A stretch of 64,000 nt of DNA. It comes from Paenibacillus assamensis DSM 18201. GTDB taxonomy: Bacteria > Bacillota > Bacilli > Paenibacillales > Paenibacillaceae. The position numbers were made by a program, and so were the translations under genes. Below the pieces are notes generated by a model that was not told the DNA's origin, did no database searches, and saw nothing but the letters and a program-made list of their open reading frames with translations. The DNA is taken from assembly GCF_000422445.1 (NCBI RefSeq), contig NZ_KE383837.1, forward strand, positions 186,001 to 250,000, in the 5' to 3' direction. Shown here one piece after another: positions 36,370 to 45,275 of this stretch (positions within the stretch are counted from its first letter, which is position 1; every line of letters starts with the position of its first letter).

Positions 36370-37068
36370 TTAAGCTGTTGTTTCTTCGCCTTGGTTAGCT
36401 TCGATAATTGCATCAGCCATTTTAGCAGTCAACAATTTAACAGCACGGATTGCATCGTCGTTACCAGGGATAACGTAGTCGATTTCATCCGGATCGCAGT
36501 TAGTATCAACGATACCTACGATTGGGATACCCAATTTGCGAGCTTCTGCAACAGCAATACGCTCTTTACGTGGGTCGATTACGAACAATGCGCTAGGCAA
36601 TTGTTTCATGTGCTTGATACCGCCCAAGAATTTCTCAAGACGATCTTTCTCCTTGCGGAGCAAGATAACTTCTTTCTTAGGAAGTACTGCGAAAGTACCG
36701 TCCTCTTCCATAGCCTCAAGCTTCTTCAAACGATCAACACGTTTTTGAATAGTTTGGAAGTTAGTCAATGTACCACCCAACCAACGTTGGTTGATGAAGT
36801 ATTGACCAGCACGAGCCGCTTCTTCTTTAACGGAATCTTGTGCTTGTTTCTTAGTACCAACGAACAACACTGTGCCGCCGTCAGCTGCAAGGGATTTTAC
36901 AAAGTTGTAAGCTTCCTCGACTTTTTTCACTGTCTTTTGCAAGTCAATGATATAAATACCGTTACGTTCTGTGAAGATATATCTGTCCATCTTTGGGTTC
37001 CAGCGACGAGTCTGGTGACCGAAATGTACGCCAGCTTCCAAAAGCTGTTTCATGGAGATAACTGCCAT
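36370..37068 (-). CDS. rpsB: 30S ribosomal protein S2
   Basis: A 232-residue protein, with [57 protein letters not shown] and [11 protein letters not shown] covering the S2 family. I choose the ATG at 37068 (MAVISMKQ) with AGGAGGTG upstream; a GTG at 37074 is possible. It is the first gene of the rpsB-tsf-pyrH-frr-uppS-cdsA-dxr-rasP group. It has its own promoter, although the flagellar operon lies directly upstream. Confidence 0.98.
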   Translation of the reverse strand: MAVISMKQLLEAGVHFGHQTRRWNPKMDRYIFTERNGIYIIDLQKTVKKVEEAYNFVKSLAADGGTVLFVGTKKQAQDSVKEEAARAGQYFINQRWLGGTLTNFQTIQKRVDRLKKLEAMEEDGTFAVLPKKEVILLRKEKDRLEKFLGGIKHMKQLPSALFVIDPRKERIAVAEARKLGIPIVGIVDTNCDPDEIDYVIPGNDDAIRAVKLLTAKMADAIIEANQGEETTA

Positions 37069-37200
37069 CTTCACTACACCTCCTAATTGGTTCGTTTTCC
37101 TCCGCCAATGTCATCTTCTGACAAGACTTCCCGCACAGTTTCCCACGACAGAAAGCACCCTTGCCAAAATTAATCGGCGTGTGTTTTAACACCGTCAATT

Positions 37201-37229
37201 AATATATCATATTGTGTATAACGTTGCAA
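37201..37229 (-). promoter_or_regulatory. Sigma-A promoter of rpsB
   Basis: TTGCAA (37224-37229) and TATATT (37201-37206) on the minus strand are spaced by 17 bases. The expected transcript has a leader of about 125 bases before the rpsB start. It contains a GTGTT/AACAC hairpin near its 5' end and other short pairings, a possible S2 control region. Confidence 0.75.
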
Positions 37230-37262
37230 CCATTTTCACTTTACATCTATCATCTATTTAAA

Positions 37263-37787
37263 CTAACCATTCGGAGCTTTCAATAATGTTTTCAATACTT
37301 CTTGCTCTGTCATAGGAAGTATAAATTGAAACTTGCCAGTACGCAAACTTCGAGCCTTTTTCTCCTGCTGCAAAAATTGTTGAAAAGCAGTAGCATCTTT
37401 AACGACCCCAGCTGTCTCCAACAATTTGGAAATATCATCGGAAGTAGACTTTGCTGGTATGAACACACTTATCGTATTACCCTCTGCTTTGTTTTTGTCA
37501 GCATTAGAACCAGACTTGACTTGATTGGAGTTCGTGGACTCTCCTTGGTTCTTACTGGTTAATTTGTTAGCAGCTTCGCCTTTATCAGAATGATTGGCAT
37601 TTTTTTCAGAAGGAAGCACTGGACCTTTAGGCACAAGGTCATATCCTTGGCGATCCGCTTCTCGTACAAGCTGCTGCTCTGTCAATTCTGTACTCACGGT
37701 TTGCCCAACCAACATAATCTGTAGCAATAGTGCACCAATGATGACACCTGCTCCTAAACCGATTAAAAAGGTACGATCCTTAAACAC
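37263..37787 (-). CDS. Membrane-anchored protein with an MltG/YceG-like N-terminal domain
   Basis: A 174-residue protein: one N-terminal membrane helix (about residues 5-27), then a Ser/Asn/Lys-rich spacer (about 60-100). A C-terminal domain of about 65 residues follows, TISVFIPAKSTSDDISKLLE and GKFQFILPMTEQEVLKTLL. This resembles the LysM-like subdomain that precedes the catalytic part of the lytic transglycosylase MltG. The catalytic domain itself is absent, so enzymatic activity is unlikely. The GTG at 37787 has GGAG at ten bases and lies inside the end of swrB. It is the last gene before the rpsB promoter. Its function is not known to me. Confidence 0.7.
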   Translation of the reverse strand: MFKDRTFLIGLGAGVIIGALLLQIMLVGQTVSTELTEQQLVREADRQGYDLVPKGPVLPSEKNANHSDKGEAANKLTSKNQGESTNSNQVKSGSNADKNKAEGNTISVFIPAKSTSDDISKLLETAGVVKDATAFQQFLQQEKKARSLRTGKFQFILPMTEQEVLKTLLKAPNG

Positions 37788-38379
37788 GCCGCTCACTCTC
37801 CTGTTGACTCAGCTGGCGGATAAGCTCGACTTCACCGCGATTCATTTGTAACTCATCAGCAATCTGTTGATTGGACTTCCCCTCATCTACAAGTGCAAAC
37901 AATTGTTCATAGCGGCTGCGAATCGAGTGATGTGCTGTTTGGAGTTGATTCGCTTCACGTTCACTTGCCATATCGTGTTCTGGTGCCAAAACTACCTGTT
38001 CACTATCAATAGCTGCATTTGTAGTATAAGACAAATTTTCAGTTGTACTCACAGGTGGCAGCGATGTTTGTTCACGACGAAATTGAGCAAGTGTTTGCTC
38101 CGCATGCCATGCACGCTCTTCAGCCTGAGACAATGAAGCTTCTAGTGCATCCATACGGTGACGAACAGCGTTAAATCGCAAATCATTTTCTTTCTTCAAC
38201 TGTTCAACTACAGCAAGCACTTTTTCATTCTCTTCACCAACTTCGTGAATGAAATGTTCCAATGTTGCTTCCACATTTTTGGAGAACTGTGCTTCATCGC
38301 TGCTGCGAGCAGGTTTTTTCCAGCCAACGAGCATAATAACTGCCCCTAATAGTACGAGATAAATCCATGGCTGTTCCAT
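37780..38379 (-). CDS. swrB: SwrB-like membrane protein (YlxL)
   Basis: A 199-residue protein with one N-terminal membrane helix (residues 4-20) and a heptad-rich coiled coil (about 30-105). A C-terminal helix-turn-helix-like module follows (EGKSNQQIADELQMNRGEVE). This layout and the position between sigD and rpsB match B. subtilis SwrB, which promotes flagellar basal-body maturation at FliP and swarming. The spacer (105-145) is low complexity. GAGGAGG lies upstream of the ATG. It overlaps the downstream MltG-like gene by 8 bases. Confidence 0.75.
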   Translation of the reverse strand: MEQPWIYLVLLGAVIMLVGWKKPARSSDEAQFSKNVEATLEHFIHEVGEENEKVLAVVEQLKKENDLRFNAVRHRMDALEASLSQAEERAWHAEQTLAQFRREQTSLPPVSTTENLSYTTNAAIDSEQVVLAPEHDMASEREANQLQTAHHSIRSRYEQLFALVDEGKSNQQIADELQMNRGEVELIRQLSQQESERRV

Positions 38380-38425
38380 TAGTGTCCTCCTCTAAATCCG
38401 CCGAAAATACCTTTATTATAACTAT

Positions 38426-38458
38426 AACGCCGCAAACTCATCATAGAGCAGCGGCGTT
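38426..38458. terminator. GC-rich hairpin before swrB
   Basis: AACGCCGC (38426-38433) pairs with GCGGCGTT (38451-38458) around 17 bases, and the minus strand continues ATAGTTATAATAAAGG. It starts five bases after the stop codon of the preceding unnamed gene. The T-run is weak. The downstream TATAAT could also be read as a -10 box, but no -35 is convincing. Confidence 0.45.
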
Positions 38459-38462
38459 GTGT

Positions 38463-38789
38463 TCAAACCGAAAAATCAATATGTTTCCCTTTGTAAGGGT
38501 GCTCAGCTGCAATCGTTTCAGCCTGATTCTCGCTTTGGCTGGCAGAACGCTGCTGCCTAGACTTATCGTCCCCTTTATGTGCTCCATTTTGTCCATCATC
38601 ACGAATACGACCATCCGCCGTTGCATCCACTTCTTCCCCTCGCTGGCGAGATATTTCAATCTGCTTAGCAGCATGATGATTGAGCATAGATTGCTCAGTA
38701 CCAGGACGATGCTGCATCTGGTTCTGAATCGTTGACACTTCTTGTGTACGCGGTATTGCCACCTGCAATTCAACGGGTTTTAGATTCAT
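38463..38789 (-). CDS. Uncharacterised hydrophilic protein in the flagellar operon
   Basis: A 108-residue protein without membrane segments or cysteines, rich in Gln, Arg, His and Asp and predicted largely disordered in the middle. The N-terminus reads MNLKPVELQVAIPRTQEVST and the C-terminus AEHPYKGKHIDFSV. GAGGTGAGG precedes the ATG, and the frame fits neatly between fapA (24 bases upstream) and swrB. An overlapping frame (38441-38773) has no ribosome binding site and is rejected. I do not recognise the family. The ordered ends with a disordered middle suggest a peptide-binding adaptor, but this is speculation. Confidence 0.7.
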   Translation of the reverse strand: MNLKPVELQVAIPRTQEVSTIQNQMQHRPGTEQSMLNHHAAKQIEISRQRGEEVDATADGRIRDDGQNGAHKGDDKSRQQRSASQSENQAETIAAEHPYKGKHIDFSV

Positions 38790-38813
38790 AACCTCACCTC
38801 AATTGTTTGCTGC

Positions 38814-40217
38814 TTACATGGAGGACATGCCAACTTCCCCATCTACAATTTGGAATGTAGCGCGCTTACAAGCATCTTTAACGTATCGTGTATAACGTCC
38901 TATAACGATTTTGGATCCCCCATATATCGTTTGTGTGACATGTACGAGAGACACATTTGTTTCCTCAAGCTTTCTTTCAATTTCAAGTATTCGGTCCCGA
39001 ATATTTAATTTTTCTTGTGTAGCTTGCTTCCTTGTTGCATTAAGCTTAATGCGCATAACAAGCTTTTCATCTGTTAGCTGTCCGACTGATGCAAGCTGAT
39101 CAAGTATACGCAATGCTTTCTCTGTTTTCTCAAGATTGTCTGAGCATACTTTCAGATTCGCACGCAACTGGTTCAGCTCGTTTCGCAAATCAGGCAGTAC
39201 TCCAACTTCGATCGTCGTTACTGTAGACATCGTATTGCCTATCGTGCGAGCTTCCACCCGTTCACCAGCTTGAATCAGTCCGCCAACGATAAGACCTTTC
39301 ATCCCTTTGCAGAAGACACCACGCCCCGCTCTAACTTGAGCATGCATAATGCTTTGAGATACTATTACGTCCAATCCAGCAGTTACGTTCGCTTCCTGAA
39401 TAAAAGAGCATTTAATCGTGTGATTCGCATTAACACTCCCCTTATTTCCTGCAATAATACCGCCTGATACCTCAACAGATCCTTGCGACTCCAGCACAGC
39501 ACCTTCCACGCCACCATAGACACGAATATCACCTGCTGCTTTAACTTTGAAACCAGTCAACACGTTCCCACGAATGACAACGGTTCCGATAAAGTCAATG
39601 TTTCCTGTCCGATAATCAACGTCTCCATTGACCTCAAATACAGGAAACACATTCATCTTGTCGCCATCTGTCTTGCTTATGAGACCGTCAATTGCGGCAT
39701 ACATAGCACAATCCTCTTCAACGACAACAACGTTTTTACCAATCTTGAAACGAGCCTCTTTACCCATTTTCCCATCTACAACTTCACCTGTAACATCCAT
39801 TCCTGGAATCCCGGCAAGAGGTGGGACCAACTCGGCTATTCTTTGACCTTTCGCTACATTTTGCAGCTGTTTGAGTTCTTTAAGATTTACTGAACCGTCT
39901 TCTTGCTCCAGGGGACGTGAGTCCCCTTCCTCAACATTAATTAGAACTCTGATGCTGCCGTCTTTTCCTGGAACCGGCAATTTTCCGCTCGCAACCAACG
40001 TTGACGTTTTTGCATACAGTTCAGGCTGGGAAACGATCTCGCGAAGCACTTCCATATTGATGCCGTATTTCACCTGATGACTCCGGAGATAAATAATTAC
40101 ATCATCTACCGTACATTCAAGAGGGTCATCCTGCTTCAAAACATGCACATATGCGCTCATTTTATCTTCAGACAAAGTCACGTCCATATATTGCGCCAAC
40201 ATATCCACGGTGCTCAT
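38814..40217 (-). CDS. fapA: FapA/DUF342 family protein
   Basis: A 467-residue protein. The N-terminal 150 residues include LPVPGKDGSIRVLINVEEGD. The centre (about 150-340) is the glycine-rich beta-helix region of DUF342, with repeated units such as IRVYGGVEGAVLESQGSVEV and VSGGIIAGNKGSV. The C-terminal 110 residues form a coiled coil. FapA-type proteins have been tied to polar flagellar function in Vibrio; their role in Gram-positives is not settled. The ATG at 40217 has AAAGGGGAA upstream. It lies directly after sigD, a position with no counterpart in B. subtilis that I recall. Confidence 0.85.
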   Translation of the reverse strand: MSTVDMLAQYMDVTLSEDKMSAYVHVLKQDDPLECTVDDVIIYLRSHQVKYGINMEVLREIVSQPELYAKTSTLVASGKLPVPGKDGSIRVLINVEEGDSRPLEQEDGSVNLKELKQLQNVAKGQRIAELVPPLAGIPGMDVTGEVVDGKMGKEARFKIGKNVVVVEEDCAMYAAIDGLISKTDGDKMNVFPVFEVNGDVDYRTGNIDFIGTVVIRGNVLTGFKVKAAGDIRVYGGVEGAVLESQGSVEVSGGIIAGNKGSVNANHTIKCSFIQEANVTAGLDVIVSQSIMHAQVRAGRGVFCKGMKGLIVGGLIQAGERVEARTIGNTMSTVTTIEVGVLPDLRNELNQLRANLKVCSDNLEKTEKALRILDQLASVGQLTDEKLVMRIKLNATRKQATQEKLNIRDRILEIERKLEETNVSLVHVTQTIYGGSKIVIGRYTRYVKDACKRATFQIVDGEVGMSSM

Positions 40218-40303
40218 AGTCGTTCCCCTTTCCATATATTTAGCGAACTAATTGTATCCTATGTAAACTTATCTATACATATATTCCAAATGACATACGT
40301 ACG

Positions 40304-41095
40304 CTACGATTCTAGCAGCATAGTCTTATGCTTATCAAGTACCGAACGCAATCGCATGATAGCTTTCGAGTGTAATTGTGAAATCCGCGAAGGTGATAGG
40401 CTCATAACCTCTGCAATTTCACTTAGAGATAAGTCTTCATAATAAAAGAGAGACACAACCGTACGCTCTTTTTCTGTCAATCTATCAATTCCTTCAACAA
40501 GGCATTGATGCAAATAATGTTCATTCACTTTAAACTCAGGATTTTTAGCCTTTTCATCAACCAACAAAGAGATTCGCATTTCAGAATCTTCCTCGCGGAT
40601 CGGGTCTTCCAATGAACAAAGAGACATGACAGAAACATCCTGAAGCATCGTATGAAAATCCTGTCCAGATATATTTAAATAATCGCTCACTTCTTCTTCT
40701 GTTACCGTACGTAAATATTTTTGTTCAAGGTGTTGATAAGCTTCCTCAATCTTTTTAGCCTTTTCTCTAACAGAGCGGGGAACCCAATCTCCTGAGCGTA
40801 GGCCATCCAAGATTGCTCCACGTACCCTCCAAGATGCATATGTTTCAAACTGAAGCCCGCGGCTGTAATCAAACTTCTCAATAGCATCTATTAAGCCCAT
40901 TACCCCATTGCTGGCAAGATCGTCTTTAGATACACTTCGCGGCAATCCTGCAGCCATTCGATTAGATACAAAATCCACAATAGGCAAATACAACTCTATG
41001 AGCTGTTTTTTTGCATCTACATTATCGCGCTCTTTCCACGCTTGCCATAACTCATAATGCGAACATTGGGTTATTTTTTGCACGCTCACCGACAT
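40304..41095 (-). CDS. sigD: Flagellar RNA polymerase sigma factor SigD (FliA family)
   Basis: A 263-residue sigma-28 factor directing late flagellar, motility and autolysin genes. Region 2 reads FVSNRMAAGLPRSVSKDDLA and FDYSRGLQFETYASWRVRGA, region 3 PRSVREKAKKIEEAYQHLE, and region 4 LTEKERTVVSLFYYEDLSLS with ISQLHSKAIMRLR. AAGGAGG precedes the ATG by five bases. It follows a small membrane-protein gene after 9 bases and lies near the end of the fla/che operon, as in B. subtilis, where distance from the promoter makes SigD levels variable between cells. Confidence 0.96.
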   Translation of the reverse strand: MSVSVQKITQCSHYELWQAWKERDNVDAKKQLIELYLPIVDFVSNRMAAGLPRSVSKDDLASNGVMGLIDAIEKFDYSRGLQFETYASWRVRGAILDGLRSGDWVPRSVREKAKKIEEAYQHLEQKYLRTVTEEEVSDYLNISGQDFHTMLQDVSVMSLCSLEDPIREEDSEMRISLLVDEKAKNPEFKVNEHYLHQCLVEGIDRLTEKERTVVSLFYYEDLSLSEIAEVMSLSPSRISQLHSKAIMRLRSVLDKHKTMLLES

Positions 41096-41104
41096 TCAGC
41101 CTCC

Positions 41105-41545
41105 TTACTTTTGTGTCAGGTGACGAACGGCTTGAGCCAATTGTTCGTCATTAAGCGGCGGCTTAGTGACTAGCTTAGGTGGGTTCATCGGTGTAAACTC
41201 CACAGCTTGGTCTGAATGTGCCGTCGAAGAACTGCTTTCAACTGGTGAAGATGTTAAAATTGCATGAATGTTTTGCTCATCTGGTGTTGTGTAATCGATA
41301 TTTTGTCCACGTGCCGTATCTGATGAACGTTCCATCGCCTGAACATTATGATCGCCTTGATCACTTCCCCGCAGCAGCATTTGTGCAATCCAACGAAACC
41401 CGAAGACTAGTCCAAACCATATTACACCACCGATTACCCCACGAACGATGCTCGTTGACAAAGGATTTGTCATCGAAGCAGCAAAGGTTGTTATAAGGAA
41501 GCCTATTATTCCGCCAACAATATTCCAACGTAATGATCCAGCCAT
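41105..41545 (-). CDS. Uncharacterised two-helix membrane protein between cheD and sigD
   Basis: A 146-residue protein with two predicted membrane segments near the N-terminus (WNIVGGIIGFLITTFAASM and GVIGGVIWFGLVFGFRWIA). A hydrophilic tail follows, with a Ser-rich stretch and a short helical end (LNDEQLAQAVRHLTQK). The ATG at 41545 immediately follows the cheD stop codon (TAACATG) with AAGGAA upstream, so it is translationally linked to cheD. I recognise no family; the B. subtilis operon has nothing between cheD and sigD. Its place suggests a motility-related membrane role. Confidence 0.75.
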   Translation of the reverse strand: MAGSLRWNIVGGIIGFLITTFAASMTNPLSTSIVRGVIGGVIWFGLVFGFRWIAQMLLRGSDQGDHNVQAMERSSDTARGQNIDYTTPDEQNIHAILTSSPVESSSSTAHSDQAVEFTPMNPPKLVTKPPLNDEQLAQAVRHLTQK

Positions 41546-41546
41546 G

Positions 41547-42041
41547 TTAAATTTCCTTCGTTCCTTTTTGTACACTGCGAATATTCAAAATACCATCCTC
41601 ACAGCGAATTTCAATGGTACGGCCATAATTGCCGCCTGTATCCTCACCAATGATGGGAATAGAGAAATGATCGAGAACTTGCTTGCAGGATTCCACATTT
41701 CTCGGACCAATCCGCATCATATCGTTATTGGAAGAAAAAGCAAACATTTGAGCCCCACCAGCCATTTTAGCTTTTAATCTATTGACGATCGCACCTTGCT
41801 CCTGCATAAGGCGAATTAATTCTGGAATCGCTGTATCTGCATATTTGGCCATATTCAGCTTGCCTTCTCTAGCAATTTCAGATGAAGGCAGCATAACATG
41901 GGCCATTCCGGTTACTTTGCTAATGGAATCGTACAAGGTCAATCCGACACATGAGCCAAGTCCCGTGGTGCGCAAAGAACCTTCTCGGCAAACATTAAGA
42001 TCAGCCATTCCGACTTTTACTACGGTGGACTCTTCTATCAT
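41547..42041 (-). CDS. cheD: Chemoreceptor glutamine deamidase CheD
   Basis: A 164-residue enzyme that deamidates receptor glutamines and partners with CheC. The catalytic cysteine lies in TTGLGSCVGLTLYD near residue 30 and the histidine in GMAHVMLPSSE near 48, with MAGGAQMF as a further block. It overlaps the cheC stop codon (ATGA), so the interacting pair is co-translated. The length is normal. Confidence 0.95.
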   Translation of the reverse strand: MIEESTVVKVGMADLNVCREGSLRTTGLGSCVGLTLYDSISKVTGMAHVMLPSSEIAREGKLNMAKYADTAIPELIRLMQEQGAIVNRLKAKMAGGAQMFAFSSNNDMMRIGPRNVESCKQVLDHFSIPIIGEDTGGNYGRTIEIRCEDGILNIRSVQKGTKEI

Positions 42042-42658
42042 TCGATCGGCACTCCCAATGCTGTAAATATTTTAGAAAAGGAGTCTGGATCTGGGATCAG
42101 GAAGAACGTTCCTTGTATCTCTTCGCAACCTTCAAGAAACTTTGTATCGATCAGCAATGCGCTATCTCCCATTTCACCATATTGAATCAGTCCATAGTTA
42201 AGAACAGCACCTGCCATGTCAATCGCCAGCTGAGGAACTGTCGGACTCATGGCTAGTTTCGTAAAGTCAGCTAAAGATGATAGATACGACCCGGCTAAAA
42301 TGTTTCCGATTTCGGAAAGAGCTGAGATCTCCATATCACAGAAGTCCAAATCCTTGTTGTCGTTCATATTCACTAGATAAGAAAGCAATCTTTTTGCAGG
42401 CTCTTGCTCAAAAATAAAGAAGAGATGTCCAGGAACCTCTCCCTCGACGCGAAAATAAATGGCAATTACGACTTGCTCAGGACCGCCTACTTCATCTGCA
42501 ATGCATTCAAAAGGCAGCACTCTTACTTTTGGAACTTGCATATCTACTGGACGATTCAGAAGTCGGGAAAGGGCCGTGGCGGCGTTCCCGGCACCAATAT
42601 TCCCGATTTCTTTCAATACATCCAGCTTAAATTCGCCTAGGCTCTCGTAAAGTTGCAC
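42038..42658 (-). CDS. cheC: CheY-P phosphatase CheC
   Basis: A 206-residue CheC/CheX/FliY-family protein that dephosphorylates CheY-P and binds CheD. Both active-site helices are present: DVLKEIGNIGAGNAATALS near residue 13 and SALSEIGNILAGSYLSSLA near 113, each with the E-x2-N pair. The GTG at 42658 has a weak AGAGG upstream, only four bases after cheW. The second phosphatase of the operon, FliY, carries the same fold. Confidence 0.95.
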   Translation of the reverse strand: MQLYESLGEFKLDVLKEIGNIGAGNAATALSRLLNRPVDMQVPKVRVLPFECIADEVGGPEQVVIAIYFRVEGEVPGHLFFIFEQEPAKRLLSYLVNMNDNKDLDFCDMEISALSEIGNILAGSYLSSLADFTKLAMSPTVPQLAIDMAGAVLNYGLIQYGEMGDSALLIDTKFLEGCEEIQGTFFLIPDPDSFSKIFTALGVPIE

Positions 42659-42662
42659 GTAA

Positions 42663-43127
42663 TTAAGCCTCTAGCTCTTCTAACTTAATAATTTCATCTC
42701 GATTCAACACTTCAGCCAAATTCAGCATGATGAGCAAACGTTGATCGTTAATTTTGGCTACGCCGCGCAAATATTTCGCTTTTACCCCGCCAACTACTTC
42801 TGGTGGAGCCTCAATCTGCTCTGCATTCATATCGATGACATCACTTGCACCGTCTACAATAAATCCGACTTCCATTTCATGTGAGTTCACAATAATGATA
42901 CGAGTCTGATCATCGTAATCTGCTTCGGGAAGACCAAAGCGACCACGCAAATCCATAACTGGGACAACTACGCCTCGCAAGTTAACAACACCCTTGATAA
43001 AGGTGAATGTTTTCGGAACACGTGTAATCGGCATCATCCGCTCAATTGTTTTTACTTTCTCTACCTCTATACCATACTCTTCGTGTGCTAGCTTAAAGAC
43101 GACTACTTTTATCTCTTCTGCCATCAT
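42663..43127 (-). CDS. cheW: Chemotaxis coupling protein CheW
   Basis: A 154-residue SH3-like adaptor linking receptors to CheA. Seen: FKLAHEEYGIEVEKVKTIER, PKTFTFIKGVVNLRGVVVPV and the RFGLPE loop. Two adjacent ATGs (43127 and 43124) follow AAGGAGG; the first is used. It lies 13 bases after cheA and 4 before cheC. Confidence 0.96.
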   Translation of the reverse strand: MMAEEIKVVVFKLAHEEYGIEVEKVKTIERMMPITRVPKTFTFIKGVVNLRGVVVPVMDLRGRFGLPEADYDDQTRIIIVNSHEMEVGFIVDGASDVIDMNAEQIEAPPEVVGGVKAKYLRGVAKINDQRLLIMLNLAEVLNRDEIIKLEELEA

Positions 43128-43140
43128 GATTCCTCCTTGC

Positions 43141-45234
43141 TTATTTGAGTAGTGCGTTAGGATCTACGATAAGTGCGACTTGGCCATCTCCTAATATCGT
43201 TGCACCAGAAATGCCCTGTACAGATTTTAAATAGTTTCCAAGTGGTTTAAGTACAATCTCACTTTGTCCAATAAAGTCATCCACAGCAAGAGCTGCCACA
43301 CTATCACCTTTACGGATAATAATAATTTCCACTTCATCTTCCTCAAAGTCAGAATACCCAGAACAACCAAACATAGAGCTCAAAGACAATAAAGGAATGA
43401 CACCTTGACGATAATCAATCATGCGCATCCCGCCATGCACGCGTCTTATCTCTTCTTTACGAACTAATCCTGTCTCAACAATAGAAGTTAATGGAATCGC
43501 ATACTTCTCATCACCTAGACGGAACAGCATTGCCGACAAGATAGACAGCGTCAATGGAAGCTGAACAATAAACGTTGTTCCTTGACCCGGCTTGGACTGC
43601 ACAACAACATGTCCACCGAGTGAAGTAATTTTAGTTTTTACAACATCTAGTCCTACACCACGTCCTGAAATATCTGAAACTTGCTCTGCTGTACTAAACC
43701 CAGAGGCAAACAGAAGCTGGTACACCTGTTCATCTGTCATGTTCGCTGCTTTATCTGCATCAATTAACCCGTTATTGATTGCTTTCTTCAGAACGGCTTC
43801 ACGGTTTATACCTTTACCATCTTCTTGAATCTCAATAAACACGTGATTTCCGCTATGATAGGCACGTAAATTCAAAGTTCCTGTTTCTGGCTTTCCAGCT
43901 GCCACACGATCTTGAATGGATTCGATACCATGGTCGATAGCATTACGAAGCAAGTGAACAAGCGGATCTCCAATCTCATCAATCACTGTACGATCCAGCT
44001 CTGTATCCGCTCCTGTAATGACAAAGTCTACCTTTTTGTTCAATGAGCGTGCTAAGTCACGAATCATACGTGGGAAGCGGTTAAATACAACATCAATCGG
44101 AACCATACGCAGCTTCAATACGATACTTTGCAAGTCAGTGCTTATGCGAGCAAGATGCTCGACCGTCTCTGTTAGATCCGTACGTTTAATGTCTACTGCA
44201 AGATCCTCCAAGCGCGCACGATCGATAAGCATTTCACTGAGCAAGTTCATCAACACATCTAAACGCTCAATATCTACACGAATGGTACGATTTTGTACAG
44301 CTTTATTCCCACTGCTACCCGACTGAGTCGAACGATTAGCCTTCTGTTCATCTGTGGACTTATCAGCAGGGCTTTCTGCTACGGCACTGTTTGCCGCAAC
44401 TTCAGCCGACGCTGCAGCTACTTCTTGCTTCGCTTGCGACTCAGCATCTTTCATGTCATTCCAGTTCTTCACATCTTCAATCGTGAGCAACTGGATTTCA
44501 ACTGATTCTACCTCGGAAATAGAAGCAATATCTTTCTTTACTTGCTCGACACCAGAGCCTGACACAAAGAAAATAGAGAAGCCGGTGTCGAAATTTTCCT
44601 GTTCAATCTCATGAGCAGGAGGTGTGGTCTTCACAACTTCACCATGGCTACCCAGCGCTTGGAAAATCATATACGCACGAGCAGCTTTCAGCACACAAGT
44701 TTGTTGCAGTGTAACTTTTATGTATAAAACGTGCATACCCGCTTCTATTGACTGCTCTAAAATAGAACGTTGGAACTCATCAATTTGATCTTCGGCATGC
44801 TTGTCTTCATTCTCACTAGCTTCAACAGCTGCGCCTGATTGCTCTTTTTTATAGTCTCCGCTTACAATCGACTTGAGCGAAGCTACAATAGAAGTAACAT
44901 CAGATTTACCTGTTCCTCCATTTGCAATATCGGCAACCATCGTCTCTAACGCATCTAAACTTTTGAATAAAGTATCAAAAATCATTTCGTCCATCTTAAG
45001 CTGATGGTTTCGAACGAGATCTAATACATTCTCCATCTCATGCGTTAGTGATGCTAAGTCTTCGTATCCCATCGTAGCGGACATACCTTTAAGTGTATGA
45101 GCCGAACGGAAAATAACTTGTACAATCCCTACATCATCTGGAGAGTTTTCAAGCTCCAGCATATGTTCGTTAAGTGCTTGCAAATGGTCGTTCGCTTCAT
45201 CCAAAAACATGGATAAATATTGATTCAAATCCAT
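43141..45234 (-). CDS. cheA: Chemotaxis histidine kinase CheA
   Basis: A 697-residue kinase. HPt domain P1 with the phosphorylated histidine in FRSAHTLKGMSATMG near residue 46; P2 CheY-docking domain about 150-260; an Ala/Ser-rich linker; P3 dimer helix; P4 ATPase with the N box HLLRNAIDHGIES, G1 EDGKGIN and G2 ISGRGVGLDVVKTKI; and P5 CheW-like domain from about 560. It transfers phosphate to CheY and CheB. The ATG at 45234 has AAAGGGGTG upstream; the frame to 45339 overlaps cheB and is rejected. Confidence 0.97.
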   Translation of the reverse strand: MDLNQYLSMFLDEANDHLQALNEHMLELENSPDDVGIVQVIFRSAHTLKGMSATMGYEDLASLTHEMENVLDLVRNHQLKMDEMIFDTLFKSLDALETMVADIANGGTGKSDVTSIVASLKSIVSGDYKKEQSGAAVEASENEDKHAEDQIDEFQRSILEQSIEAGMHVLYIKVTLQQTCVLKAARAYMIFQALGSHGEVVKTTPPAHEIEQENFDTGFSIFFVSGSGVEQVKKDIASISEVESVEIQLLTIEDVKNWNDMKDAESQAKQEVAAASAEVAANSAVAESPADKSTDEQKANRSTQSGSSGNKAVQNRTIRVDIERLDVLMNLLSEMLIDRARLEDLAVDIKRTDLTETVEHLARISTDLQSIVLKLRMVPIDVVFNRFPRMIRDLARSLNKKVDFVITGADTELDRTVIDEIGDPLVHLLRNAIDHGIESIQDRVAAGKPETGTLNLRAYHSGNHVFIEIQEDGKGINREAVLKKAINNGLIDADKAANMTDEQVYQLLFASGFSTAEQVSDISGRGVGLDVVKTKITSLGGHVVVQSKPGQGTTFIVQLPLTLSILSAMLFRLGDEKYAIPLTSIVETGLVRKEEIRRVHGGMRMIDYRQGVIPLLSLSSMFGCSGYSDFEEDEVEIIIIRKGDSVAALAVDDFIGQSEIVLKPLGNYLKSVQGISGATILGDGQVALIVDPNALLK

Positions 45235-45275
45235 GTTGAAACACCCCTTTCCTCGTCTCCATAGCAAATTAATCG

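Noticed and set aside
37150-37175. Sigma-D promoter near rpsB (TAAA ... GCCGATTA)
   Set aside because: Spacing between the two elements is only about 6 bases; sigma-D needs about 15.
38441-38773. 110-codon minus-strand frame overlapping the unnamed gene after fapA
   Set aside because: It lacks a ribosome binding site, ends inside the downstream hairpin, and has a Met/Ser/Arg-rich composition typical of a wrong frame. The 38463-38789 frame has a good site.
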